Made by a program: the position numbers and the translations under genes. The notes under the pieces were generated by a model. It saw nothing but the letters and a program-made list of their open reading frames with translations, made no database searches and was not told the DNA's origin. A DNA stretch of 64,000 nt from Brachypterus glaber (lineage: Eukaryota; Arthropoda; Insecta; Coleoptera; Kateretidae), in assembly GCA_958510825.1 (NCBI GenBank), contig OY294052.1, positions 3,679,816 to 3,743,815 of the forward strand, written 5' to 3'. Positions 1 to 13,675 of the stretch are shown in pieces. How positions within the stretch are numbered: the first letter of the stretch is position 1; every line of letters begins with the position of its first letter.

Positions 1-349
1 ATTTATAACTTAAAAAAATAGTAAACGAAAGTAAACAAAAATTAAAAGTTAAAAATTATATTTGGTACTTAGTGTTCGTAGGATATAATTAATTTATGAA
101 ATGGGGCCAACTTGCCAAGTTGAACTTGGTATGTATTCTGTACCTTACCGATGGTCAATTGGGGTCGGCAAATTAAATGAGAGTCAGTTTCGAACAAACG
201 AAACACGTTCAATTTCTATTCTTAGATTCAAGCACACACTTTGTTCTATAATATTGATACATTCGCAAAATATTTCGCATACGCGGTTGCTATGGTACAA
301 ACAATCACATTTTAGCTATCACAGAAAAGCGTATGCGAATTATTTTATG

Positions 350-476
350 CGAACTTTTGAACGAGTTGAGATATTGACACAAATTTGGAACACGTAAATA
401 AGACAAATTATACTATTATTTGACATTTTTATTTTTTAAAATGTGGGCAGGGGGCATAGGGGGAATCTTTTTAAAT
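350..476 (+). repeat. Fragment of the 21398-22316 foldback family
   Basis: Matches the left arm of the 0.9 kb foldback element (CTTTTGAACGAGTTGAGATA, then a segment ending near AAAATGTGGGCAGGG). Only one arm is present. Confidence 0.6.
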
Positions 477-480
477 GGAA

Positions 481-2807
481 GTTATAATAATCTTCTTCTA
501 AAGTGATATACCTACTGTAAATAAAAAAAAATAATTCATTCACTTGTAACAGGCCTTTAAAAGGTGCCACGGGCGAAGAACGAGTAGAACGACTAGTTCT
601 AAAATAAATTTGAAAATAAATTATAATTACTTACAAAACATCACTACTACAAGTCGTTGGTAACTTTAACAATATTAATAAATGTCTTTTACAAAAACAA
701 AACTTCTTTATATTATAATTAACTAATTAATTATTAACTTTTAGTACTTTTAAAAATTAGTGAATTTTTATAACTGAATTACAAGATCACTAGTTCGTGC
801 ATTTATAAGCAAGTGCGTACACTATTTTTTAATGCATTTATTTACACATTTTACTACTGAAATTTTATACGCCCCCGATGATTGATTAATTATACTACCC
901 AACAAAGTATTTAACTCTTCACGATGATTTGTGTAGTGTCAGGGTTTCCTTGAATGGCATTTTGTCATGGATTTGCTTTAAAAAAATGTTTTTAATAAAC
1001 AAAGGACTTTTTTCATTTACCGGGTGCTTGCGAAATTTTATAAGAACTATTTTTATCATAAATTAAGTACAAAGTAAGGACTAAGAGACGCAATCGTTCA
1101 AAGTAAATCAATTGAGTACGAACTTATGTGAACTACATGCTCCAGAGGAAGGGGGGGGTTATAAGCGACTTAGTTGTGTGAATGAAAAGTATCTCTAAAT
1201 TCCAATTCCAATAATGTCATTTTCCATGAGATAGTTTGCCAGCTCAATCTAATATAATTTTCGGCCTACGCAAAACCGTCTCACTCTGTAGTGATGTTTG
1301 CGCAGACGACAACTAAAAAAATTATCTTTAAAATTTATAAAAAGACTTTACATGTTCAACAGTTCCACGTTAAAATTTAACATCACAAAATAAACAAAAC
1401 AAAATAAAATAAATCAAGTCCTGTACATATCTACGATAGCAGGCTGATGCAGGAGTAAATCCGCATAAGCGGCCACATCCGTCCCTTACAAAGAACAGTC
1501 GCAGCCTGTAGCTCTAAATTCGAGATACGAAAGTTTGTAACAATACATTATTTATTTTGGTCAACAACTTTATAACGAGTCAAAAAGGCAACAGTAAATT
1601 TTGTTGGGCATTGTAAAAACTGTTTTTGCAGACGCCCCCCTGATTGATGAATTGGTTCAGAGAAGACTGATAAAAGCGGATTTTTGATGACGCCAATGGA
1701 GATAATCACAACAAGTCGTGAATGCTACGCATTCCATAGTATACTCTTCGATGAAGTCATTATACACGGTGTTTGCAGTCTTATGCTACATATTAAAGGA
1801 GATAATTCTACATCAAAAAACATGAAAAACCACTATAGGAACATAGGTCCGGAAACAACCGGAAACGAACCTTAAGGGAGTTCTTCTTCTTCTTTAAAAT
1901 GTCCCTTTGGACACTAAATTAAAGTGAACCAAAAGGACTTAATTGTCTTGAACTCTCGTTCTTTTTGACCAGATACAAGTATTAGAGACTTGAAGCGAGT
2001 CTCTCTAATCGTTTTAACTAAATATAATTTCTTATTAACATAACCTCACAAAAAAAAAACGTGGTTAACCCACAAAAGTACATCACACACATGAAATATT
2101 CAATTTAAATCAATTTAAATATGTAAAACGGTTTCGCAGTATAGATATTTTCTTAACAATCACATTTTAACATAAAATAGTCTGGCTGTGACTAAACACC
2201 GTTAATGAATTACCAATCGCGCCGTAGACTTGTTGTCGGCGTAAGAAATGCAACTCCCCTTAAGGAGTTACGACCCTTCACCTAATTTTTAGCAATATCT
2301 CACTTATTTGTTATAGTAGAACAATTTTTTTTGCATAAATGAAAATAATGTTTAATTCCCTACAAAAACACATGTAATAATTTTTATCGTAGGACTATTA
2401 GTTTCCGAGATATAGGCCTTTTAATAAATTTTGATTTTTGATTTTGTATTTTTACATTTGTAATTAGATGTAAAATTTCAATCATAGGTAAAATTAATTT
2501 CAATTAATTTTTCTTTTAATAAATTTCTGATAGTAGTGCCGCCAGAAAAACAATCCGATAAAGCTACAAAGAAGAAACAAAAGGAAATGGTCCAAAAATA
2601 CAGGAAAAGTGAAGTCAATTTGATATTTTATTTTATAAACTCCCTCATTTTTCCACCCGTCTAGAAAAGGTACCCGTTTCACATTTATATTTTTCTTAGT
2701 TTGCGGGATATTTGGGGCGGATCTTTTCCAAATGATCACCCTGTATAATACCCCTACATCTGCTGTTAAACCGCGAGGAGAATAATAACAAACAAGCGTA
2801 TAATATT
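481..2807. other. AT-rich stretch without recognised genes
   Basis: No exon or complete element recognised. A 2500-2739 minus open frame ends beside ATCACCCTGTATAAT, which looks like the end of a decayed mariner-type element. A short sequence around GCATTCCATAGTATACTC (1730-1748) recurs at 6390. Confidence 0.5.
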
Positions 2808-3311
2808 CTGCCCTTCTAAGACAAGTTGTCCTATCTGCAAAAATTCACTTTTTGAGATAAGCACACCATTGTATTGCTTTACATTAGCCCCATGTGCCTA
2901 CTAAAAAGAAATGTCCTATCTAAAACCCAAATCCTAAAAATTAGCTTAAGATGTTTGTCCTAAGTGAAAGATTTTCAATGTTTTCTAAATAAAATTGTCC
3001 TAACTAGTCTTTACTAGACGAACAAGTCAGGACTAGGACTAACTTTACAGATCTTAGTAATTTGATTGTACTTTTTAGATCATTTTGTCCTAACTTTCTC
3101 AGATAGAGCAAATGCATTTAGTATGACAATTTTTCTGACAAAAAAAATACTCTTTTTTAAAGGATATCACATATTTTTGATTTAAAATAAAGCAGAACCC
3201 AACGTCATATTTATTTAAACATGTTTTCAAAAGTGCAAACAAAAACAATAAAACTGGACATATCTCAAAACATCTAATTTGCAGATAGGACAACTTATCT
3301 TAACAGGGCAG
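2808..3311. mobile_element. MITE, copy 1 of the CTGCCC family
   Basis: Inverted ends: CTGCCC..TAAGACAAGTTGTCC at the left and GGACAACTTATCTTA..GGGCAG at the right. The second copy is at 52339-52847. No coding content. Confidence 0.75.
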
Positions 3312-3928
3312 TATTGTAATTATTTGAAATTGGCTTGACACATTTGGTTTACGTCTTTTCTGGTGCCCACGCTTCAAAGTAAACTGCCTTTTTCTAGACG
3401 AGTCTAATACAAACAATACGTGATAATTTTAACCAAAATATAATTTAATTTTGCTTTTATTAAGTCCAATTTTAAAATTAAACACTGCTGCTAACGAAAT
3501 AATACTTTCTCTAACAGTTTTTCAAAAAAAAAAATAATAAAAAAATAATCTTTTTTATATAAACACTGGAGGATCAATAAAATTAAAAAAAAATACTATA
3601 GTCCGTCCAATTATGCAAGATAGTAGTTTAAATTTCCCGCAATTTTCTAAGCTACATCATTGGTTAAAAACTCGTACCTTTTAACATATAAAATATTGTG
3701 ACATTTTTTGTCTATGACAATGATTGTAGGTCGTTAAAGCTAATAAAAGAAGAGAAAGTTACATAAAAAAATGGTTATACTTAATGTTATTTTGTATGGT
3801 ATTGAAAAAGGTACTTTTTTGGTTTATTCTTCATACACTCACACTAAATTAGCATATTCTACATATTTTACAAATGTAAATTATATTGAACACAAGAAAA
3901 ACGTAAAATTTTTAGTTTAAATACAACT

Positions 3929-4048
3929 TAAGGTCTATCCGGAGGCTCGCATAACAAACAACCATTTCAATATACATGACGACATATCAAGCCAATCCTG
4001 GCATCGCATTCTTATGTACTATGCTTGTTATGCGAGTCTTTGGATAGG
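3929..4048. mobile_element. Hairpin MITE (TAAGG..TATCC family), copy 1
   Basis: Short foldback; its right arm reads GCATTCTTATGTACTATGC then TTGTTATGCGAG. Copies at 12450-12600, 40361-40466 and 49757-49935. This copy has a diverged left arm. Confidence 0.6.
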
Positions 4049-4871
4049 AAAACAGTACCGACATCTGTTAAATTTTTGATACACTACGATTTATGCATAA
4101 TTATGCTATTTATGCGCTCTGTGGTGTAAAACGGGCGGCGTCTCTTACTATCTTGCATAACTGGACGGAGTATAATTTAAGACTTTTCTTGGGAAAATTA
4201 ATTTTTAAATAAATAAATAGAAAAACAAAAAACTAAAAAGTATTATATCACATACTTTTAACCCCTTTGACCTCAGCTTGGTTTTTATCAAAAAAATCCC
4301 ATTTTTGAGGGGGAATTTATGGTCCAAATATAAAGTCTATTTCAAAGCGTTCTGAAGTTAACGCGATCAAAGATTTTCCCCCGAAGACGGACTGATGCCA
4401 ACTACAATGGGCGCCGCAATCCTGATTTTTATCTTTTACAATTATAATACTCTTTCACAAATAGGGTCAAATAAACTCTCTTGCTTGAAAAATACATCTA
4501 AATATCCAGGAAGTCGTATCAAAATATTTAAACAAAGCGTTGAAAAATATTATTATTTTAAATTTCGTTATCTATCGAACGATAGTCTTGCGAAACCACA
4601 TAAATCAATATATTTACAAAAATATATTAGTAATAATACTAATCTAAACATGTTTGGATTGACACATTTTGCCTCTCTAGGCAATAGATAACATGGCGCC
4701 CCTTCTCCTTGAACAAGGGATAGTTTTCTCGCCTACGTGAAAATGCTGATGATTAAAAAAATCACTTGAAAAAAACAAGTGGCGTCCGCTTTTTATGCTG
4801 TTTAGATTGTGCCGCCCCCTTTAAAATTTACCGCCCTGTAACCTATCTATGTGCCCTATGACCTGTGTATT

Positions 4872-5164
4872 GTTGCGTTTTGTCGGACCATTCCGCTGTT
4901 TGAATGGTTTGGACGGAATGCACAAAGCGACAAAACGCCAAAGCTTGGTTCACGGTTTTGTTTTACAATGTTATTTGTTAATAAAAAAATGTTATACATA
5001 CGTTACAACCTAACCCAGTTTTTTTAACTCAGAAAAAATTCATTTAATGAATGAAAGATCCAAAGTCCAAAACGATCAAAATTTGCGTTACGTAATCCTT
5101 GAACGTTCCCTTTACTGTTCAAACCATTCAATCCGGTGGCAAAATTTCACCGACAAAACGCAAC
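4872..5164. mobile_element. MITE with GTTGCGTTTTGTCGG ends
   Basis: Inverted ends GTTGCGTTTTGTCGG and CCGACAAAACGCAAC. Contains at 5074-5112 a right-hand fragment of the GGGAACGTTCAAGTATTACG family. Another copy of the end motif follows at 5234-5250. Confidence 0.55.
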
Positions 5165-5887
5165 ATGTCACTTGAAAATTTGAAATGAGTCATTTCAAAG
5201 GACCAAATAAATGAACTTGAACTAGTATTAGGTACGTTTTGTCGGTTAAACTTTTCATTCCAGATCGATTGGAATGAAAGCATGGACCGTTTTCTCGTTG
5301 ACGGTTGGTTATTCCATCCAAACTTTGCATTTGACCGTCGGAGACCTAATCGTTAGAATGAAAGGAGTGGGGGTATGTCAAATATAACAAAAATTGAAAC
5401 TGTTAAAAAACAAATTGTGCATAAAGAAAAAGTAGTGCATAATATGAAATCTCTGGTGAATTCAAAAGGTAATTGTTGTTTTATAATAATCTTTACACTA
5501 GGGTTATCTAAAAAAAAACAAAAATTATTTAAAGGTTATCACCTTCTTCCTAAATGTTATATTGTTATTATGAGGATATGATTGTCGATTTCGTTGTTTT
5601 CCATTAAAAGCTTGTTTATTCTCAACTAAAACTTTCAATTTTTAGTTGAGAAAAATGTTTTGACAAATGACGTTTCTGGAATTGTTCTTTGTCGTTTTTT
5701 CGCTTTCTGCATTCGGATTAAACTTTTTCGACCGCGGAATCATTTCGCATGATGCAACAAAACGCGTCAATTGCCTGATGGAAATTCTGTTCCTAAATAT
5801 AAACAATTTGTATTGTTTAAATATATTCATAGTACGAATATAGTACGAATTTCGTACTGATGGAACTGGCAAGCAGATCTAACAATA

Positions 5888-6202
5888 GTTATTTATGGTA
5901 CTAGTGCCCATGAGAAAATTAACCTGCGAGACGTCAGCCAAGCAGGTTAATTTTCGAGAGGGCAATATCGGTTTACCCATGAGTGCCATACAAGGTTTTA
6001 TCCAATAAATAGCTTAGGAATTCATATTTTTATTAAAAATTATAATTATATTTACAAGAAAATAATTTGACAAGTGACAGTTGAGTGGGTAAAATAAATA
6101 ATTATCCACTCAATAAAGTAAAAGCCACGCGGGGGTTATTATTGAGTTTATCTATTTAAAATAAAGCTGGTAATTGTCTCATTATCTGTATGTATTGGAT
6201 AA
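5888..6202. mobile_element. Nested-hairpin repeat, copy 1
   Basis: A hairpin with stem ATTAACCTGC / GCAGGTTAAT and outer stems pairing GGTAAA..ATATTGCCC with GGGCAATAT..TTTACC, followed by a conserved tail to TATTGGATAAA. Copies at 38594-38931 and 51550-51794. In this copy the left GGTAAAGTAAGATATT segment is deleted. Confidence 0.75.
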
Positions 6203-7927
6203 ATATAATATTCAATTTTGTGTCATTGTCTTTAAAAATACGTTTAAAGTCCATTATACTCTTTTTTGAGGAGTCACGTTTTCAAACATGCTTCTATTCT
6301 AACAAATAAACCATAATAAAAAATCAATATCACATTCGTTTCCATTAAAGCCAAATTAAATACAATCCGTGAAGATATGTAATGCTTCGCATTCCATAGT
6401 ATACTCTTAACAGTGGATAGTATATTGCGTTTTCCCTTTATACACAATACCCCAAAAATTATATTTTCTTTGAGCTTGTGCGCGCTCTTTATTTTTTATA
6501 CGGTAATAATTAAAAACAAAAACCAAAGAAAATATATAAAAACGTAAGAAGTCTAAACAAACAATATAGAACATGCATCTGACAACAATGCAGCGACATT
6601 CGCATACGTCCCGACCAACCTCACTTCCCTTCCCATACTACCTGCACGAGTATGCCACTCTCTGTGTTAATTTTCATAATTTTTTGAGAAGTTGCGCTAC
6701 CTAAAACTTTTTTATTTTGACGTTTTTTGAAGAATAGTGTTCTTCCTTCCATAGAACTTGATTTTTCCTCGAAATTTTCATATTGATCGGACATTCTGTT
6801 AGTCTGTAAGTTATCGTGCACCAAAAAAATATGATATACGGACGGACGGATTATTTGAAAGTTATTTAGAATTCAATAAAAAATATCTGTATACAAACAT
6901 TTTTGAGGCAAATAAATTCTAGACCAAGTACTGACACTGAGAAATAAAACTGTCTGATTTAAAAAGCGAGGCGCTTTTTTCAGCGGTTGCCAAGTCGCAC
7001 ATTAAAATTTCTTAAAATTTAAAAATAAAATATTTTAAACAGATAATTCGCAAAAAGTAAAGTTAACTGTCAAATTATTTGACAGTAGAATTTCAAATTT
7101 AGTACTTTTTATTGCATCAGTTTGAAAATGCAAGATTGCAATAGGTTGGACTTTTTACTTCAAAGCTAAAGTGGACCAAGTCCATAAAACCGTTATTCTA
7201 GATATTGACATTTAAAGTTGTTTGTTTTTAATTAATGAACTAGTTTGTTCTTAATTAATGAACTAGTGCCATCTACCGTCCAAAGACAGAGGTATGGATT
7301 TGGTCGCTACAGTACTAAACGATATGTGCTTTAAACTATCTCTTGATCAATGCAGATCAAAAAATCGTAAATTGGCGCAGTCGATAAAAAATAAAACTAA
7401 TTTAACGACTCGAATTTCTCGTTACATTACTTTTTTGAAGTACGTAGAGCATAGGTGTGGATATGCTTGGGATTTAAGATAATTTTTAACGGTTTTAAAA
7501 ATTTGAAAACCGTATAGTAATAATACTCTTCAAAGTTCGAAAGCTGTGAATAGTATAACAAGGCAGAATATTTTTTTATTGGCCGGATGCAATCGGTTCA
7601 CGTTTATTTCCACCGAGTCTAATGGAACGTAATAAAAGAAAAAAAACGGAAAATTCTCAAATTAAACAATTATTTTCACATTTGTAAAGAAAACAATCAA
7701 AATTAAATATATAGAATTGAATAAAATGTTTAAAGGTTATTTTTTAAAATGGTACAACAACTAAGAATACTAAATCTGTCTGGTTTACTTTCATAGAGAA
7801 GAAAAGAGGACTAAAACTCCAGCCTGCGCAAGATTATTTTGTGACAGAACGGGGCAGCAAAATGACGTAACGCAATATATCTGACCTTGCGCAGTACGCT
7901 ATCAGCTGTGAAATGCTGTCGGTCGTA
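6203..7927. other. AT-rich stretch without recognised genes
   Basis: No exon seen. A 22-base direct repeat around TTAATTAATGAACTAGT occurs at 7225-7267. The 6621-6824 minus open frame has no family features. Confidence 0.5.
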
Positions 7928-8044
7928 AAACAATTCATCACCCCAGTATTCATTTGTCTTATCTCCAAAAACCCCCCAGTAAAAATCTTAAAATGTCCGA
8001 AAATAGAGATCAGGCAAACCAATACTGGGGTGACGAATTATTAG
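7928..8044. repeat. Imperfect inverted repeat
   Basis: CACCCCAGTATTCATTTG (7939-7956) pairs with CAAACCAATACTGGGGTG (8014-8031), with further pairing inward. Confidence 0.6.
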
Positions 8045-8491
8045 TAGTTTGTTTATACTGTCAGATCGTCGTTTGTTTCTGTTCATTTTTCGACTTATAC
8101 TGTGTTTTAATTGTTTTTCTGCTGCATTTGTTTATAACTTTAAACATGACCTGTATTGTTGTTTTATGAAGAGCAAAAGGTAAATCCCTGGTGTACTCAA
8201 AGTAGATGTACAAAATTCCGAAATTCAAAGACACCTCGAAAAATTCTTATAAAATAATTTAAAAAAACTATTTCGACGTTTCTTCGTAGATATTTATTGT
8301 TTTTTGTTGAATTTTTTACAATTTTTATTTGACATGTAAAACTATGGTTAAAAATACTTGCCAAAAACAACAATAGTAGTGCGCATGTGCAAGTTTATCT
8401 CAGATGCGCTAGGCACATTTATCACAGTATTCCGCAACGGCTTTGGAGGTCTTTCCTTGTCTATGTTTACTTTCCACCGATCAACAGTAAC

Positions 8492-8590
8492 TTTTTTTTT
8501 CCAATAATTGGAAATTAATGTTAGGTTTTAATAAATTAAGGTTAAACTAAAACCTTAACATTAGTTCCCAATTATTGAAAAAAAAAATGA
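8492..8590. repeat. Palindrome
   Basis: Arms TTTCCAATAATTGG..TTAATGTTAGGTTTT and AAAACCTTAACATTAGTTCC..AATTATTG, loop of about 20 bases. Confidence 0.6.
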
Positions 8591-8741
8591 GGCCGTCTAA
8601 AATTTTTAGGACAGGTAAAAATGTTAAAAAATACATACAAGAATATTGCTTTTTTTCTGAATATTTCCACACATTGCGCAACACAATTTGTGCTTTTAGT
8701 GTACGAGAATGAAAGCTTTTCCACGACACGTCGCAATGCGT

Positions 8742-9178
8742 TACTAAAGTTTATTTTTTTTAAGGTATAGTTATTTTAAATTTGCGGCTAAATACTCCAC
8801 AAAGTCCGATTTACACTGAAACATGTGGCTTGTTTTGAATGTCAACATAACCAAAATTTATAATTTTTGTTTACTTACTTTATTTTTATGATGTTTTGAG
8901 GTAAAAAAAAGAGAATTGATAAATCTGTTGCTAAAAACACTTTTGTATTCCTGTAGAAACAAAATTTGCTTATAAAATCGCTTTTATTCCAATAATTTAG
9001 AGGAATAAACCATTGTTTTGTTCTCGTTAATGGACGTCAAAGTTTTAGGGTTGTGTAAATTGGGCCTAGTCATTTCGCTTACGACACATGCGTATCTTAC
9101 GTTGCTATGGTAATTTCGAGATTGTTTACAAGCGGGAAGGTTTAAAATAACTATACCTTAAAAAAATTAACTTTAGTG
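8742..9178. mobile_element. MITE with ACTAAAGTTTATTTTTTTAA ends
   Basis: Inverted ends of about 35 bases, including AAGGTATAGTTATTTTAAA and its complement at 9141-9178. Interior non-coding. Confidence 0.65.
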
Positions 9179-9365
9179 TGGTGAACGCTTCTCGCGTCCG
9201 GACACATCCGTCTAGCCATCACGGGTTGTTAAAACCGTTTCCATCCTGAAAGGGCTAAATTATATATTCAAAAAGCTTTTATAATATATTGATTTATTTA
9301 AATTGTAATGGCAATATTATTCAGAAACCCTACTTTTAGAGCACGAAATTAAATGTCTTACCTGT

Positions 9366-9537
9366 ATAGTTTGACGCACGGATCTGTGGCTACGGGAAAT
9401 ATGTTTGGAATGTGTGTGCAAGTGGGAGGCCCGATGTAGGCACGCACGCCTTATAACGGTCTTGACGGAAAGAAGAGAGCGCGAATGATTCCTCCCCCTT
9501 ACGTCGGAGACTTTCTTTCATGCGGAGAACTATAATA
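9366..9537 (+). repeat. Dispersed repeat, copy 1
   Basis: Matches 53408-53577 on the opposite strand: includes AGTTTGACGCACGGATC, a Tyr-free non-coding middle and AAGAAGAGAGCGCGAATGAT. Confidence 0.75.
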
Positions 9538-9992
9538 GGTAGGTTTTTACTACTAAATAATCAAGAAAATGGGTAGTAGTAGTATTTAAATAATTAATTT
9601 TCACGTTAGCGTTCAGGCGCCGGCTGGCCTCGGCTCAAAAACCAAGAAAAATAGGAAAATCGAGGGCCCGAGATTACCAATATAGAACAAGTGGCAGTGG
9701 AAGGGCCCGTTTGGCTTTTGCCGACCTTGCCTAATGACCGGTCCGCCACTGTTAGAATATAAATATTTTTGGTCATTTTCAAGTTTATAATATAATTTAT
9801 ATTATAAATAAATAAAATAGTATGTTTTTTACGAGGTTTGTCATTTGTAAACATATTATTCACCAAAACCTGTACCTCGTATAGAACCTAAATATCTCAA
9901 TCTCTAAAAATTTTAAACTTAAATACTCCCTGCTTTAACAATTATATACTGAACTAAATTAAATTGTTTGATATTTACAAATTTAAAAAATC

Positions 9993-10154
9993 TATATAAA
10001 ACATTTTACTATTCCTTAAAACGACTTTTGTTTGATTAACGCAGTCGTCCCTCCGAAGTGACTGATCGATTTCGTGATTTTTAGCACTCTTCAGAGCCAC
10101 ATATCGGTCATCAAACAAAAGTCGTTTTAAGGAATAGTAAAATGTTTTATATAA
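9993..10154. mobile_element. Hairpin MITE
   Basis: Arms of about 45 bases, ATATAAAACATTTTACTATT and CCTTAAAACGACTTTTGTTT at left, exact complement at 10109-10154. About 70-base loop. Confidence 0.8.
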
Positions 10155-10329
10155 ATTATATACTGGTTGGTAACTATATAACTTTTAAAGCGATATCCGA
10201 TTAAAAAAAAATAATAACGTTTAATATAGTTAAAGTTGGTATGGGCCAAAAAAAAAGAGCTAAAAGTATTTATTTTGTGGATAACTCGCTTATTATTGAT
10301 ACACACCTGGGTTTCGGGATTCATTAGTC

Positions 10330-11852
10330 AGCCAACTGTGCACGCAACGTTGAAGCTCTGTCTTTGTCTTTGCTATGGGAAAAGAGGAAAACAAAGCCAA
10401 ATCTGACTGAAATCACTTTTTCGTAAGACCGGTTCACCGCTGTTTTCAAGTTTTTTAAAGTGCTCTAGTACCTAAACTAGGTCCTGTCGTTTTCAGCGAT
10501 CAAAAAAAAATTCGCTAAAATACATACTCCAATTTGGGTTTCTGTATTAAAAATTATGACGCAAGAGGAACTTGTTTTTAGTAACTTTGAAATGACCTCA
10601 TGGCCATGCATAGGTTAAAAAATAAAAACATAAAAGATATTAAGTCCAAGAAATTTGTGCTTTTTATGTTAACATTAAAAAGAATCTTAGATCCAAGAAT
10701 TATTAAAACTAAATTAGTTTTAATCATAATTATCTAATTAATAATTATTTTGCGAAATAAATAATGATAAAACATAAAAATATTATGAATTAAAAAAAAA
10801 CTCTCGTATCAATAATTTTATTATCAATTTCGTAGTAGTCGATGAGTAAGCAGTGGCCATGAATTTTGACAATCAAAAGCAAAAAGTTCACTGCACCCGG
10901 GAATTTTTTTTTTTAATGACAAATACTTTTCTGGAGATTTGCATATCTGCCAAATTCAGCAACAAATAAAAATATTTTTCATCCAAACTTTTTCATGAGT
11001 CAAATGATAATCATCCACAAGTTTCCTGAACAAATTTTAAGCTTAACGAGCTTGGAAACGCTCAATATTACTGTATATCATTAGAATAGTGTCCATATAT
11101 CATAAAACCATCAACAACATAACCGAAAAGCATGTATCTACGGCAAAAGTCAAAAGCCGATGGGTCATAGTTAATATTTTAGCTCAGTTTGATAGATAGA
11201 TTGAAAAGATAACGGCTTTTGGAAAAAATATTTTTTTTCTGTTTTGATGTGAATGGGAATATCATCTTAAGTAACTAATATCGTAATAACGTAAAATTTA
11301 CGTTATTGAATAACATAGACATTTATGCTTAATAGCTCTATCCTCCATTCCATCATGGAAACGAAATTTCCATGCCATGTAGTCAATTATTTTGATCTCG
11401 GTAATGGAAATTCTATTTCCATGACGGAATGAAGGAGAAGCTACTTTGCATAATTGGGATCTATTGATCCAATAAATCTAATTATCTCGTCTCGAATGTA
11501 AACTTTGCCTTTGACGTAATTTACGGTAGGAAACCCTTTACGTAGGTATATCATATTATGCACACATGTGTATTAAATACATATGTTTAAGTACAGTTGC
11601 ATTGTTACTCGACATAGTGAAGCTATAAAAGCGACCAATTTGTCATGCAAGCCTTTTAATCTAATTAGGTATTATGAAAGTGTTTCCTAATTTGGTAGGC
11701 CTAAACGATTGTTTACAAGAACATGAACATTTCATATTTCTGTATTTACTTTGTACCTATGTATATTTAAAAAAAAACTACTTATTTTAAATTAAGTAAG
11801 TTTTCAATAAATTTTAAAACTATTAGGCTAGTGTCAAAGTAGCGAGATTTCT
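10330..11852. other. Intergenic/intronic AT-rich stretch
   Basis: No exon seen. A short palindrome lies at 11338-11452 (arms with CCTCCATTCCATCATGGAAA and its imperfect complement). Confidence 0.5.
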
Positions 11853-12107
11853 GCAACGAACTAATAACTCTTCCTTCTAAAATACGCATACCGTTAAAAT
11901 AAAGTGTCGCCAACATCTCGGTTTGTTTGTAAACAAATAGTAGGTATATTCAGGCCTGAACAATAACAATTACCAGTAACTGGTATTGTTGTCTCTGTTA
12001 GAACAAAGATGTGCGAGTAAGACAGACGAATGTGTATGTTGCCGACGTTTTTATCAGTTTTAACGAATGGAATGCCTATTCTAGAGAGAAGAGTTATTAG
12101 TTCGTTG
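11853..12107. mobile_element. MITE with CAACGAACTAATAACTC ends, copy 1
   Basis: TIRs CAACGAACTAATAACTCTTC and their complement ending GAGTTATTAGTTCGTTG. Interior with TTCAGGCCTGAA palindrome. Copy 2 at 62957-63199 is about 90 percent alike by eye. Confidence 0.8.
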
Positions 12108-12449
12108 GATTTCTGGTTGTACCAGCCATATTTGTGAATGTACCAACCATATTTCTGTTTATACCAATTATATCAAATAGAAAAATACGTAACAACTATA
12201 AAAATATGAATGGGACAGCTAGATAAAATTTTCTGTATGTTTCAGCTAATTTTTACGGCTCCTGGACTACGCTAAATGTGGACTATTTTGAGATTAAATG
12301 TATATATTTTCTGCCAAGATAAGATAGTCAATTTTATCTATATAGGTTCCAAACACTCAGATTTAATTATTTAGATCTATTAAAAATGCATTTATTTCAA
12401 TTGCCTTGCGGAAGTCATCATAAAAGCATAAGCAATGTACCTACATATT

Positions 12450-12600
12450 TAAGGGCATATCCACAGGCTCGCCTAACAACATAGTACATAAGAATGCGAT
12501 GCCGTGATTGGCTAGAAGTGCCGCCATTTATCTTGTAAGCCAATCACGGTACCGCATTCTTATGTACTATGTTCTTATGCGAGCTTGTGGATATGCCTTA
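12450..12600. mobile_element. Hairpin MITE (TAAGG..TATCC family), copy 2
   Basis: Nearly full palindrome from TTAAGGGCATATCCACAGGC to its reverse complement ending GGATATGCCTTAA. Confidence 0.8.
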
Positions 12601-13189
12601 AACTGTATATTGTATAGGGAAAAATGTTGTAAGAAAAGCCCACTTGCCACTTTCTTATAGGGGAACATGCTGGGCGTAAGGCTTACTTGCCGACTTTTTT
12701 GTAAAACCATAGATAGAATTTATGTGTCTTTAGGACCTCAAAATCAAAACTTATTCAGAAAATAATTTAAGGGGTAGTAGTAAATACTAGGGACCCTATA
12801 TATCGATTCATAAAGAAAAATTTTGGTTTGTCGAAAAGGAATTTAAAACGCTAAAAACGTAGTGTGTGATGTGTATGGGCCATAGCCAATAATGATAAAA
12901 AATTATTATTTCATTTTGTTGATATAAATATTATTACTAATAATCGCTAATATTATTTATTTCAATTTTTTTTGTATTCACCTGAAACTAAAGTTACTAA
13001 TAAAATTATTAGTGTTAGGTATTAGGTTAGATGAACTTAAAAAGTAAGGTGAAAACAAATTAGAGTGCATTCAACTCAGTGAGATATTGATATACAATGT
13101 ATTATACAACATAATAAGTCAAGGGTATGTTTCGTTTATTTATTTAAGCTTAAACAAATTTTATTTATAAATTATAATTATTATTAGTA
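12601..13189. other. AT-rich stretch without recognised features
   Basis: Nothing recognised between the hairpin MITE and the CXC element. Confidence 0.5.
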
Positions 13190-13579
13190 GTCCGGTCAAT
13201 TTAGACCAAAAAATGAGAGTGAAGTTACATAAAGTCCCAACAAGCTGAATTTCAGTGAAATTGTTCAAAATATAATTATAAACAATGTCTAGAAGTTCCC
13301 CATCATTCCCCTGTAAGGAAAAAATTTAATTCAAGGTCAAAGGTCAAAAAAATGAGTTTTTCGCGATTTTCAGCAAAACGGTAAGTTTTATCATAAACGT
13401 ACCTCAGACAAAAATTGTAGATCATAAAATTATCTATAAAAAATGTTTTAATACTTTTTTTCTTACGAGCCACCGTTTCTGAGATATAACGATTCAAAAA
13501 GTTATAAAAGTTGTTATCGTCATAATATGCATGAGTACGCCACGTATATACATCTAGAGTTGTAATATTTTATATAATA

Positions 13580-13587
13580 TATATATG

Positions 13588-13639
<52 letters not shown>

Positions 13640-13655
13640 TATATATTATATATTA
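13580..13655. repeat. (TA)n microsatellite
   Basis: Long alternating TA/ATAT tract directly before the CXC exon, between the arms of the TIR element. Confidence 0.95.
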
Positions 13656-13675
13656 AATGTTTAAATATTTATCAG

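Noticed and set aside
2500..2739. 79-codon minus frame
   Set aside because: No family features; adjoins a decayed mariner-type end (CACCCTGTAT).
13589..13675. Tyr/Ile-rich N-terminus of the open frame before the CXC exon
   Set aside because: It is the translation of a TA microsatellite; the real exon starts after TTTATCAG at 13676.
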